Origin: Alteromonas_F sp964429915
Lineage (GTDB): Bacteria; Pseudomonadota; Gammaproteobacteria; Enterobacterales; Alteromonadaceae
NCBI GenBank assembly: GCA_964429915.1
Contig: CAYSDZ010000011.1
Coordinates: 32,170-96,169, forward strand
Length of the DNA stretch: 64,000 nucleotides
Direction of reading: 5' to 3'
The notes beneath the pieces are model-generated. The model ran no database searches. It was not told the DNA's origin and saw only the letters and a list, made by a program, of their open reading frames with translations. Positions 45,699 to 54,425 of this stretch are shown piece after piece (positions within the stretch are counted from its first letter, which is position 1; each line of letters starts with the position of its first letter). A program made the translations under genes and the position numbers.

Positions 45699-47402
45699 GT
45701 GTCTCAAGTGTTGACCTTTATTCAGCAGCTTCGTTTTATTCTTGCACACCCCAAAACCAGTATACATGTTTGTATTCTGGGCATAGTCGGTGGTTTTTTT
45801 GCTGCGTCAATGATCATTGTATTTAGGCTTGGCATTGACTTTGTTGAGGTATTATTTGCTGCTTTCTCTGCCACTGACAGCACACAAACCCATAACACAT
45901 CTTGGGTAACGTCAGCATTCGCACCCGTTTTGGCGGTAATAGGTATACTATTTGTTGCTTTTTTGACTGGGTTTAAGCACTACCGTTTAGGTATCCCCTT
46001 CATTATCCACCGCACGAAAATTCACTTTGGCACGGTGCCTCTACGTACCACTATTAATCAATTTTTTGGTGGTATGTTCGCCATCGCAAGTGGTTTCGTT
46101 GTTGGTAGAGAAGGGCCGTCTGTGCACTTGGGTGCAGCCAGCAGTAGCTTCATGGGACAACTGCTCAAGCTACCCTACAACAGCATTCGGATATTGGCTG
46201 GTTGTGGTATAGCAGCAGGTATTTCAGCCTCGTTCAACACGCCTCTTGCTGCCGTTATTTTTGTGATGGAAGTGGTATTGAGAGAGTACAAAATACATAT
46301 TTTTGTGCCTGTTATGCTGGCAGCAGCCTGTGGTTCTGTTATGACCAGAGCAGTATTTGGTATTTCAACAGAATTGGAAATGTTCGAATACGTGAATATC
46401 AGCCAATGGATGTACTTGTACTTGGTTCTGCTAGGCATTTTATTAGGCGGCTTAGCCACTGTTTTTAATCGTCAACTTATGTTTGTCATGACCTTTTTCA
46501 GACCGGTAAGTATGGTCACGCGACTGGGTATTGCAGCCATAATCACAACCGCAGCAGGGATTTTCTTTCCTCAGGCTCTAGGCGCTAATTTCGAATCGCT
46601 GAGTGAATTGTTGAGCCACAACCCAGATTTGCAATTCATCGCGCTCATGTTAACGTTGAAAATGGTATTGGCAATTACCGCTATTGGTTTGGGCATACCG
46701 GGTGGCATTATCGGGCCAGTTATGGTCATCGGCATATTGGCTGGCGTATTGCTGCTGATGCCACTGGGTGCATGGATACATACAGAAGCACACTTTGGTA
46801 GTTTTGCTTTATTAGGGCTCGCAGGTATGTTAACCGCTGTATTGCATGCACCTTTGGCAGCATTAACTGCGGTTATGGAATTATCAAACAGTCCTGCTAT
46901 TATTTTGCCTGCAATGTTAGTGATTGTGCCAGCATACGTTACATCAACACAACTATTTAAGAATCGTTCTATTTTTCTACAACAGTTGGATTATCAAAAA
47001 TTAACTTATGCGGTAAATCCAGTACGAGAATCGTTAGAAAAAATTGGCGTACTTGCTGCGCTTGATACCGAATTCAAGCTATTTCACGATGCGCCACAAC
47101 AAGCGGTAGAAAAATTTATTAAAAACAATCCAGACAAAATAGTGATACAAAAATATCACTTCGAATTGGCATCCACCTATAAGTTGGTACAAAGTAGCGG
47201 TGGAAACACAAATGATGTTGGTATTGTTAGATTTATGGATCTTGAAGGGATTAACGCTCAAAGCACGGTGGCTGGCGTTTACGACAAGTTAAAACGCATG
47301 CGTTCTGGTGCAGTTTATATTTATAATGAAGATCCAAACGAAATAATAGGCGTAGTCACTTGGGAAAAAGTGCAAACTTATCTTCAACACGACTCAGTTT
47401 AA
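45699..47402 (+). CDS. ClC-family chloride channel/transporter
   Basis: A 567-residue ClC protein. The gating-glutamate motif GREGP (VVGREGPSVHLG) is intact and GIPGGIIGP stands for the third anion-site motif, but the first motif GSGIP reads RLGIP (HYRLGIPFII), lacking the serine that coordinates chloride in E. coli ClcA. After the membrane domain (about residues 20-425) comes a C-terminal cytoplasmic region of about 140 residues resembling CBS domains. It starts with GTG. hemJ follows immediately. Whether it is a channel or an H+/anion exchanger cannot be told. Confidence 0.9.
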   Translation: MSQVLTFIQQLRFILAHPKTSIHVCILGIVGGFFAASMIIVFRLGIDFVEVLFAAFSATDSTQTHNTSWVTSAFAPVLAVIGILFVAFLTGFKHYRLGIPFIIHRTKIHFGTVPLRTTINQFFGGMFAIASGFVVGREGPSVHLGAASSSFMGQLLKLPYNSIRILAGCGIAAGISASFNTPLAAVIFVMEVVLREYKIHIFVPVMLAAACGSVMTRAVFGISTELEMFEYVNISQWMYLYLVLLGILLGGLATVFNRQLMFVMTFFRPVSMVTRLGIAAIITTAAGIFFPQALGANFESLSELLSHNPDLQFIALMLTLKMVLAITAIGLGIPGGIIGPVMVIGILAGVLLLMPLGAWIHTEAHFGSFALLGLAGMLTAVLHAPLAALTAVMELSNSPAIILPAMLVIVPAYVTSTQLFKNRSIFLQQLDYQKLTYAVNPVRESLEKIGVLAALDTEFKLFHDAPQQAVEKFIKNNPDKIVIQKYHFELASTYKLVQSSGGNTNDVGIVRFMDLEGINAQSTVAGVYDKLKRMRSGAVYIYNEDPNEIIGVVTWEKVQTYLQHDSV

Positions 47403-47411
47403 GTGCAAGTT

Positions 47412-47837
47412 ATGATCCTCTGGTTAAAAGCGTTACACCTCTTTTTCATGTTAGCTTGGATGGCAGGCTTATTTTATTTACCTAGAATTTTTGTTTACCA
47501 CGCAAGCACAGACAATCAAGCTGTCAAAGACGCTTACAAAGTAATGGAGCGCCGGTTGTGGTGGTTTGTTACCCCATTCGCCGTTTTAACATTAGGCTTT
47601 GGCGTAGCATTAATCGGAGTTTACGGCTCAGCGTGGTTTAAAGCATCAGCTTGGTTACACGCAAAATTCTGTTTGGTTTTGGCTTTGTATCTGTATCACG
47701 GTTACTTGTTTGTCATTATGAAGAAATTTGCCAACGATAAAAATACACGTAGCAGTCGCTTCTATCGTTTTCTGAACGAAGCACCTGTATTGGTTGTTTT
47801 AGCGATCGTCTGTTTGGCCGTAGTAAAACCTTTTTAA
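47412..47837 (+). CDS. hemJ: Protoporphyrinogen IX oxidase HemJ
   Basis: A 141-residue integral membrane protein with four hydrophobic helices. The opening LWLKALHLFFMLAWMAGLFYLPRIFVYHA is diagnostic for HemJ, with the conserved histidine in KALH. It oxidises protoporphyrinogen IX in haem synthesis. The ATG at 47412 is preferred over a GTG directly after the ClC stop, by family length; neither has a strong ribosome-binding site. A weak hairpin (GTGCTA/TAGCAC, 47886-47902) follows. Confidence 0.88.
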   Translation: MILWLKALHLFFMLAWMAGLFYLPRIFVYHASTDNQAVKDAYKVMERRLWWFVTPFAVLTLGFGVALIGVYGSAWFKASAWLHAKFCLVLALYLYHGYLFVIMKKFANDKNTRSSRFYRFLNEAPVLVVLAIVCLAVVKPF

Positions 47838-48015
47838 AATACGAGGCTTCTTTATTAAAGCTCAGTGTTTAAGTGCTGTTTATGAGTGCTATGTTTTAGC
47901 ACAGTAATTTTTCTATGGTGCTATTGCTATAGTAAAACTCAATAGTATATTATTAATACAAGAGAGTATCGGACGTTTCTCTATTATTTTTTTCTTTAGC
48001 TTATTTGGAGCGAAC

Positions 48016-48186
48016 ATGGACGTAAATAATGAACATTTAAAAATGTTGATTAATGAAACAGATAAAGCCTTTAAACGTTTGCTTCGCGACCCAGATTCGA
48101 TTGATTTAAACGACAAATACGAGCAAGCCAAACGTGAGCTCAATGAATATGTAGTCTGTCTTCGTAAGCGCTTGGGTGAACGGTGA
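48016..48186 (+). CDS. Small hypothetical protein, 56 residues
   Basis: A short gene encoding a charged, apparently all-helical 56-residue protein (starts MDVNNEHLKMLINETDKAF, ends RKRLGER). It has no signal peptide or membrane segment and one cysteine. Support comes from a GGAG exactly 5 bases before the ATG, ordinary codon use, and its fit between hemJ and the convergent UPF0149-like gene (one base between the stops). I do not recognise a family. The 178 bases upstream hold a possible promoter but no other feature I can name. Confidence 0.65.
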   Translation: MDVNNEHLKMLINETDKAFKRLLRDPDSIDLNDKYEQAKRELNEYVVCLRKRLGER

Positions 48187-48187
48187 A

Positions 48188-48814
48188 TTATTTTGAATAA
48201 AATTCAAATTGCCCTGGTAAAGTTGACGCTAGTTCATCAGCCAAACGTGCATAGTCTGACAATAAGTTGTTTAACTGTTTAAACAGTATCGGCAAACTTT
48301 GTGCTAAATTGTCGCGTTTTTCACCCTCTAGCTGAGATAAAGCCAATTCAGCATCAGCGAGTACTGAAAAACATTTTAGGCAACGGGCTAAGCGTTTTTC
48401 ACCCTCTTCGATGTTCGCGTACTGCCAAGCTTTAAACCAAGTCTCCTCACATTCGCTATGGGCAAATAGTAGACCTTGTAACCATTGCTGTAAGGGCTTC
48501 CTTTCTTCTATATTGTCTGACCAAAAGAGCTTTCTAGGGAGTAAGGGCTTATTGGCTCGAAGCTGTGAAAGCTGCCATTGCAGTTGAGCAATTAAGGCAT
48601 CGGCTAATGTATCTATTTTACGTTTTTCACTGTCAGTATTCTCCATAGTCGCACCTCTCCCTCCTTGTAGCACCCAAGGCATCCACTGTTCTGGCATCGG
48701 AATTTCTGGAGCAGCTGATACGCCCAATATCACACCAGTAACAAACTCTGGGCTATGCAGTAAGGAACGCATGGTTGGCGAGTTGAATACTTGCTTTAAC
48801 GGGGTAGAAATCAT
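48188..48814 (-). CDS. UPF0149 (YecA/YgfB)-like protein
   Basis: A 208-residue soluble protein. The N-terminal part (SPEFVTGVILGVSAAPEIPMPEQWMPWVLQG) matches the UPF0149/YecA pattern, where a PSEWLPWVLGG-like motif recurs; the rest is helical (EECEETWFKAWQYANIEEGEKRLA). No C-terminal SEC-type zinc motif is present. Function unknown. Single-gene unit, convergent with the small gene at 48016. Confidence 0.65.
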   Translation of the reverse strand: MISTPLKQVFNSPTMRSLLHSPEFVTGVILGVSAAPEIPMPEQWMPWVLQGGRGATMENTDSEKRKIDTLADALIAQLQWQLSQLRANKPLLPRKLFWSDNIEERKPLQQWLQGLLFAHSECEETWFKAWQYANIEEGEKRLARCLKCFSVLADAELALSQLEGEKRDNLAQSLPILFKQLNNLLSDYARLADELASTLPGQFEFYSK

Positions 48815-48882
48815 GGTGAGCTATTGAAATAAAAGCGACTTTCCTTCAGCATGAACAGTCTTCGTTATCTTGTCAAATCATC

Positions 48883-50073
48883 ATGAAAAACAAAAGTGGT
48901 CTCATTGTTGCGGCAGCATTTATCGGTCCGGGTACTGTAACAACAGCAAGCCTTGCAGGCGGACAGACAGGAATGCATTTAGCGTGGGCATTGATTTTTT
49001 CAGTTATCGCGACGGTTATTTTGCAAGATATGGTTGTACGCTTGAGTATTGCGAGTAAAAAAACGCTCAGTCGTAACATTATGTCGGTGTTTGCTCACCG
49101 CTATGCAAAACAAGCCATTGCTTTGCTTATTTTTGCCGCGATTGGCATCGGAAACGCGGCCTATCAATCAGGCAATCTCACTGGAGCGGCAATTGGCGTA
49201 ATAAGTGCAACGCAAGTAGAATCTGACTATTGGATCGGCTTGATGGGTTTTGTCGCTGCATTGTTAATTTTTACTGGGTCGTTTAAGTGGATTGAGCGTG
49301 CGTTGGTAGGTTTGGTCTGTGCAATGTCGCTCGTTTTCATTGTTACGTTATTTGCCATACAGCCCGACTGGAAAACTTTAACTCAGCAATTAACGACACC
49401 ATCATTTAACTTATCTAGTCTCAATATGATCCTTGCGCTCATTGGCACGACACTTGTGCCGTACAACTTGTTTTTACAAGCCAGCATTGTTTCTCAAGAA
49501 GCCAGTAAACAAACCCTAACATCAAGCACCTCTTCTACCCGCTTTGATAGCGCAGTAGCAATCTTACTAGGTGGCGCGGTAAGTTTAGTCATCATGGCGA
49601 CCGCGGCAATTGCTTTTTACAACACTAACACGACGGTTGAAGTAGCTAACTTAAGTGCTCAACTCACGCCTATTCTTGGAGAGTTTGCCGGCCCTTTCTT
49701 CGGTTTAGGCTTACTTTCAGCGGGTATAACGAGTTCAATTACGGCTCCCTTGGCAGCAGGTTATGCCATCACTAGCATTATGGGCTGGGATACCCGTGTG
49801 TCGAGTAAAGCATTCAAAACGGTAGCATTAAGTATTATTGTTATCGGCGTATTCTTCGCAACCATTGCAACTAAACCATTACCTCTTATCATTTTTTCGC
49901 AAACAACCAATGCGCTTTTACTGCCTTTTACCATAGTGGTACTGTTGATTGTGATGAGCAAAAAAGTGACCCTTAACCAATTTAAAAATTCAACTGTAAT
50001 GAACGGTTTAGGTATTATTGTATTTGCTACTATTACATTGTTGAGTGGCTACAAAATTTGGGCTTTGTTTTAA
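48883..50073 (+). CDS. NRAMP-like transporter of a divergent clade
   Basis: A 396-residue membrane protein with about 11 helices and the NRAMP/LeuT-like fold. Helix 1 keeps GPG (FIGPGTVTTASLAGGQTG), but the metal-binding DPGN of manganese/iron transporters is replaced by GGQT; helix 6 reads LVPYNLFLQAS where MPH(N) is expected. It therefore lacks the Asp, Asn and Met ligands of Mn/Fe NRAMPs. A different substrate, possibly Mg2+ or another ion, is inferred. No clear ribosome-binding site precedes the ATG. Confidence 0.82.
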   Translation: MKNKSGLIVAAAFIGPGTVTTASLAGGQTGMHLAWALIFSVIATVILQDMVVRLSIASKKTLSRNIMSVFAHRYAKQAIALLIFAAIGIGNAAYQSGNLTGAAIGVISATQVESDYWIGLMGFVAALLIFTGSFKWIERALVGLVCAMSLVFIVTLFAIQPDWKTLTQQLTTPSFNLSSLNMILALIGTTLVPYNLFLQASIVSQEASKQTLTSSTSSTRFDSAVAILLGGAVSLVIMATAAIAFYNTNTTVEVANLSAQLTPILGEFAGPFFGLGLLSAGITSSITAPLAAGYAITSIMGWDTRVSSKAFKTVALSIIVIGVFFATIATKPLPLIIFSQTTNALLLPFTIVVLLIVMSKKVTLNQFKNSTVMNGLGIIVFATITLLSGYKIWALF

Positions 50074-50092
50074 ACCTAAGGGTTTTATAGCT

Positions 50093-50115
50093 AAGGAACG
50101 AAAATCGTTCCTTTT
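50093..50115. terminator. Terminator between convergent NRAMP-like and patB-like genes
   Basis: Perfect 9-base stem AAGGAACGA/TCGTTCCTT (50093-50113) with a 3-base loop and flanking T and A residues. It sits between two convergent stops and could serve both strands. Confidence 0.65.
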
Positions 50116-50158
50116 AGCCTGCTTATTATTTTACGACGAAATTTTCATACCAAAATTT

Positions 50159-51304
50159 CTAACAATTCGATAACCGCGTTAAAGCTTCATTAAGCAGTTC
50201 AGTTGAACAGCCGAAGTTAATCCTGATGTATTGATTCCATCCGAAGTCTGCGCCTCCAGACGGGCCAACGCCTTTTGATTCGCACCAATCCAATGGGTTT
50301 TCAACATTAAGACCTGAAGCGTCTACCCACGCTAGAAACGTTGCATCAGGCGCAATCAGCTTTAGCCCTTCAATAGCATTGATGCCTTCTACCACAATCG
50401 CCCTGTTTTTCTGAAGGTACGTTTTTTGTTGGACTAACCAATCGTCACATTGAGTAAAGGCGGCCTCCGTTGCCACCAAGCCCAATACGTTAGCCCATGG
50501 AACAATGCCCATTGCTGCTCTATTAAATTTTGCGCGTAACTGTGTATTAGGGATAATAGCAAATGACGTTCCTAAGCCGGCAATGTTAAAGGTTTTGCTA
50601 GCGGCCATAAGAGTGACGCTGTTTTCTGCCAAAACGGGTATTGACGAAGCTGGGGTATGTTTTAACGCACCGTTGAGGATCAAATCACAGTGAATTTCAT
50701 CACTGCACAACAATACGCCGTGCTTATGACAAATTTCGCCTATCGTATTTAACTCTGTCAGAGTTAATACACTACCCACTGGGTTCATGGGATTACAAAG
50801 AATAAACAGATGGGTGTCGGGGTGGGCTGCTTCTTGCTCAAGTTGATTAAAATCTAAGGTCCAACGCCCATCTATTTCAATCGTTTTAATAGACACAGGT
50901 TCACAATGATTAAGCGCAGGCGTAGCCCTTAGTGGAGGATAATTAGGCTCTTGAATTAGAATACGCCCTTTTGAAGCCGACTTTGTTGTTTGACCAAACG
51001 CTTTGGCCATCGTATTAAAAGCAGGTACAACACCTGGTGTCCAAACTATCCAGTCTTGTTCAATGGTCCATCCGTACTGCTTTTTACACCATTGAACCAC
51101 AGCTTGATTGGCAGATTCATGTTGAGCAGGTAAAGTATAGCCTAGCACGCCGTGGCTCACTCTTTCATGTAAGGCGTTTAAGATTTCAGGCGCACAAGCA
51201 AACTCAGTATCGGCTACCCAAAGCGGTATAATGTCTTTCCCTTTGTATTTTTCCCATTTATAAGAATAAGTTGGTTTACGATCGGGTAGCGTTGGAAACG
51301 TCAT
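50159..51304 (-). CDS. PatB/MalY-type cystathionine beta-lyase (PLP enzyme)
   Basis: A 381-residue fold-type I aminotransferase-like protein. The PLP lysine is in LMAASKTFNIAGLG and the substrate-binding segment in CNPMNPVGSV. The opening DRKPTYSYKWEKY...IPLWVADTEF is typical of the MalY/PatB C-S lyases, which convert cystathionine to homocysteine. The ATG at 51304 is chosen because a MetJ-like operator and a -10 element lie just upstream; an ATG 36 bases earlier is only 8 bases from that operator. This context supports a role in methionine synthesis. Confidence 0.88.
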   Translation of the reverse strand: MTFPTLPDRKPTYSYKWEKYKGKDIIPLWVADTEFACAPEILNALHERVSHGVLGYTLPAQHESANQAVVQWCKKQYGWTIEQDWIVWTPGVVPAFNTMAKAFGQTTKSASKGRILIQEPNYPPLRATPALNHCEPVSIKTIEIDGRWTLDFNQLEQEAAHPDTHLFILCNPMNPVGSVLTLTELNTIGEICHKHGVLLCSDEIHCDLILNGALKHTPASSIPVLAENSVTLMAASKTFNIAGLGTSFAIIPNTQLRAKFNRAAMGIVPWANVLGLVATEAAFTQCDDWLVQQKTYLQKNRAIVVEGINAIEGLKLIAPDATFLAWVDASGLNVENPLDWCESKGVGPSGGADFGWNQYIRINFGCSTELLNEALTRLSNC

Positions 51305-51347
51305 ATGAAAGCCTATTTGCAAAATGCGATGATGTAGCATACCAAAT

Positions 51348-51370
51348 AGCCGTCTAGATGGCTATTTATA
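51348..51370 (-). promoter_or_regulatory. Probable MetJ operator and -10 element of the patB-like gene
   Basis: On the minus strand AGCCATCT-AGACGGCT (51363-51348) matches two tandem MetJ boxes (consensus AGACGTCT) at 13 of 16 positions and lies in a 24-base near-perfect palindrome (51344-51367). TATAAA (51370-51365) directly upstream fits a -10 hexamer, so MetJ bound here would cover the start site. A MetJ gene is not in the window. Confidence 0.7.
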
Positions 51371-51452
51371 TTAATTAAATGCTAAAATTCATTAGAGACG
51401 ATGAAATAGGTGTGAAACACACTTAGCGCATAAAAAAATGCGGTGGCTCGAT

Positions 51453-51827
51453 TTATCTTAAAAGCAAAGTGTTTGCTTTGTCGATTAAATCTTGTTTTAA
51501 AAACGGTTTCACGATAAAGCCAGCAGCACCGCTTTTTACAGCCTTGATCACCGTATCTTTCGTTCCTTGAGCCGATACCAACAATACAGGGATCGCAAAA
51601 GAACCGGTTTTTAAGAAATTCAGTAGATCGAGTCCTGAGACCTTTGGCATTTGAAGATCGGTAATGATTAAATCTACCGGCTTTTCTCGTTGATCAGCAA
51701 TAAATGTTTTCGCAAGCCTAGCATCTGAATAGCTGTATACCACTGCGTCCATAGACTCTTCAATAATGGACACCATTAAATCTAATGTTATGGTGTCGTC
51801 GTCGATTATAATTACGGTTCGACTCAC
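51453..51827 (-). CDS. CheY-like single-domain response regulator
   Basis: A 124-residue receiver domain with nothing attached. Acidic pocket residues are in IIIDDDT, the phosphorylated aspartate is Asp57 (LIITDLQMP), and Ser/Thr and Lys switch residues are in LLVSAQG and GFIVKPF. It has no DNA-binding output, so it must act through protein contacts. No kinase or chemotaxis gene adjoins it. It sits between typA and the patB-like gene on the same strand. Confidence 0.9.
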   Translation of the reverse strand: MSRTVIIIDDDTITLDLMVSIIEESMDAVVYSYSDARLAKTFIADQREKPVDLIITDLQMPKVSGLDLLNFLKTGSFAIPVLLVSAQGTKDTVIKAVKSGAAGFIVKPFLKQDLIDKANTLLLR

Positions 51828-51955
51828 GGTACGTTATCACTATTACTATTTAACTCTAAAGTTTAACCTTATTTTTTCAAAAATAAAGTTCAAAAAAAAG
51901 CCAGTTTGAAAAAACTGGCTTATAAATACATAGTTTAATTTTTTTAAGTTAACGC

Positions 51956-53779
51956 TTACTTCGTTCTGGAAGCTCGTTTTCTCTCGTTTTCGGTGAGTAG
52001 CTTTTTACGAATACGGATGCTTTCAGGCGTCACTTCTACCAATTCATCGTCGTCAATAAATTCAAGTGCTTGCTCTAGTGTCATTACAATTGCAGGGACA
52101 AGCGTTTGCGCTTCATCAGTGCCGGATGCGCGAACGTTAGTCAACTGTTTGCCTTTTAGTGCATTGACTGTTAAGTCGTTATCACGACTATGAATGCCTA
52201 TCACCATGCCTTCATATACTTCAACACCATGTCCGATAAACAAACGACCGCGTTCTTGAAGGTTAAACAAGGCGTTAGTGAGCGCTTTACCCGGCGCGTT
52301 GGCGATTAATACACCATTCTTTCGCTGGCCAATTTTTCCACCTTTATGCGGCCCGTAATGGTCGAAAGTGTGATAAAGCAATCCAGAACCAGAGGTCAGT
52401 GTCATAAACTCGGTTTGGAAACCAATTAAGCCACGGCTAGGAACCATAAAATCCATTCTTATTCGTCCTTTTCCATCTGGCATCATGTTAGTGACTTCAG
52501 CTTTTCGTAAGCCAAGCTGTTCCATGATTGAACCTTGATGTTGCTCTTCACAATCGATGGTTAAGGTTTCAAACGGCTCATGCAATTCATCGTCGATGGT
52601 TTTAAGAATTACTTCTGGTCTCGACACTGCAAGCTCATAACCTTCTCGACGCATATTTTCAATTAAAATGCCTAGGTGTAATTCGCCACGACCCGAAACG
52701 CGAAACTTGTCCGGATCCGGCGTTTCTTCAACACGCAAAGCCACATTATGAACTAGCTCAGCGTGTAAACGTTCCAGTATGTTTCTCGATGTAACATACT
52801 TGCCTTCTTTACCTGCAAACGGAGAAGTATTCACTTGGAACGTCATGGTAACGGTAGGTTCGTCTACCGTTAATGCTGGTAAAGCTTCAACGTCGTTTAT
52901 ATCACAAATAGTATCGGAAATTTTCAGCTCACCCAGACCAGTAATCGCGATAATATCGCCGGCACTGGCGCTGTCGGCTTCATATCTGTCTAAGCCCAAG
53001 TACCCGAGTACCTGCCCTACTTTACCATTGCGCTTTTTACCATCTTTACTGACGACCGTCACTTGTTGATTTAGCTTAACAGAGCCACGTTTAATTCTAC
53101 CTACGCCAATGACTCCCACATAGGAATTGTAATCAAGCTGCGAAATCTGCATTTGAAACGCACCGTTAGGATCGGCTTTTGGCGGAGCCACTTGTTCAAC
53201 AACAGTTTCAAACAGCGCCGTCATATCTTCGCCTGGCTTATCATAATCTAACGAAGCCCAACCATTCAGCGCCGACGCGTAAACAACTTGAAAATCCAGC
53301 TGTTCATCGGTTGCCCCTAAGTTATCAAACAAATCAAATACTTGATCGATAACCCAGTCTGGACGAGCACCAGGCTTATCAATTTTATTTATTACAACAA
53401 TAGGCTTTAAGCCTTGAGCGAATGCTTTTTGCGTTACGAAGCGCGTCTGAGGCATTGGACCTTCCTGCGCGTCTACTAACAAACACACCGAGTCGGCCAT
53501 CGACATAACTCGTTCTACTTCACCACCAAAATCAGCGTGTCCTGGTGTGTCTACTATGTTGATTCTGTAATCGTTCCAATTAATTGCTGTATTTTTAGCA
53601 AGAATGGTGATGCCGCGCTCTTTTTCGATGTCATTAGAATCCATTACGCGCTCTTGCGCCTCGCCACGACTCTCAAGCGTACCTGATTGCTGTAACAACT
53701 TGTCAACCAAGGTTGTTTTTCCATGGTCAACGTGCGCGATTATCGCGATATTTCTGAGTTTATTTATATCTTGAGACAA
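51956..53779 (-). CDS. typA: Ribosome-associated GTPase TypA/BipA
   Basis: A 607-residue translational GTPase, full length. G motifs are AHVDHGKTTL (G1), DTPGHADFGGEV (G3) and NKIDKPGARPDWV (G4); an EF-Tu-like domain II, an EF-G-like domain (EMMRREGYELAVSRPEVI) and the BipA-specific C-terminal domain follow. It acts in ribosome assembly and stress adaptation, notably at low temperature. Divergent from glnA across 646 bases. Confidence 0.97.
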   Translation of the reverse strand: MSQDINKLRNIAIIAHVDHGKTTLVDKLLQQSGTLESRGEAQERVMDSNDIEKERGITILAKNTAINWNDYRINIVDTPGHADFGGEVERVMSMADSVCLLVDAQEGPMPQTRFVTQKAFAQGLKPIVVINKIDKPGARPDWVIDQVFDLFDNLGATDEQLDFQVVYASALNGWASLDYDKPGEDMTALFETVVEQVAPPKADPNGAFQMQISQLDYNSYVGVIGVGRIKRGSVKLNQQVTVVSKDGKKRNGKVGQVLGYLGLDRYEADSASAGDIIAITGLGELKISDTICDINDVEALPALTVDEPTVTMTFQVNTSPFAGKEGKYVTSRNILERLHAELVHNVALRVEETPDPDKFRVSGRGELHLGILIENMRREGYELAVSRPEVILKTIDDELHEPFETLTIDCEEQHQGSIMEQLGLRKAEVTNMMPDGKGRIRMDFMVPSRGLIGFQTEFMTLTSGSGLLYHTFDHYGPHKGGKIGQRKNGVLIANAPGKALTNALFNLQERGRLFIGHGVEVYEGMVIGIHSRDNDLTVNALKGKQLTNVRASGTDEAQTLVPAIVMTLEQALEFIDDDELVEVTPESIRIRKKLLTENERKRASRTK

Positions 53780-54425
53780 AACTTTAGCCTTTACATAAAA
53801 TTCGATTTAGTGAGTCATTCCTCTCTTCTTTGAAGCCGTCTAATGACAAGCTCTCAGAATGGCCTTAATGACCCGAGCGGCATACCACCGAAAATGGTGG
53901 CGTATTGTACACGTTCTTTTATGACAATTTGAGTAAAATTCGCGCCATTACAAAAAAAAATAAGAACAGTTGAAATAGAGCGCAAGGTCACTTAACGTTC
54001 ATCCTACAAAAAGATGTAAAACTAAAGTAGAATCTGGCGTGTTAAAACATGCACCAAAACAAAATAATTATGATCTTTTTTAGTGCATGAGAAATGCAAA
54101 ATACGTGCATAAAAAGTAGCGGTAGACAAAGCAACACTCTTTTAGCAGGTTATTTTAGTGGCATGTCAGTACATTGGTACGGGCCAGTAATTGATACAGA
54201 AGATATTTTCTATCGGCATAAATATTGCTTGCTTGTCAGCACAAAGTCTTTCGACTTACAAGTTGAACCAGCGCATTGAATGTTGGTAGGTTATGCAAAA
54301 CAGCTCATTGTAAGGTTAATGAATCAAGCTGTTTGCTCAATAAGCATACAAGCTGTAGTAAGGTTGTATGTAATAAAAGCGTTATATCCGATAACGATTT
54401 TTAAAATTTAAACTAGGAGGACACC
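53780..54425. other. Intergenic region between typA and glnA
   Basis: No convincing gene. It holds the typA leader side (a small CCACC/GGTGG hairpin at 53886-53901), three TGCAC-type half-sites (54050-54054, and inverted at 54083-54087 and 54105-54109) that may bind NtrC, a sigma-54-like promoter at 54214-54229 and an AGGAGG ribosome-binding site at the glnA end. A 61-codon frame at 54094 looks accidental. Confidence 0.6.
54214..54229 (+). promoter_or_regulatory. Sigma-54 promoter of glnA
   Basis: CGGCATAAATATTGCT matches the -24/-12 consensus TGGCACGNNNNTTGCW in the invariant GG and GC with correct 12-base spacing. Transcription would start near 54240, about 185 bases before the glnA ATG. 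The TGCAC-type half-sites 105-165 bases upstream fit an NtrC enhancer, though none is a full consensus site. Confidence 0.65.

Noticed and set aside
54094..54279. 61-codon frame in front of glnA
   Set aside because: It covers the candidate NtrC half-sites and the sigma-54 promoter, has no ribosome-binding site, and its composition is unremarkable.
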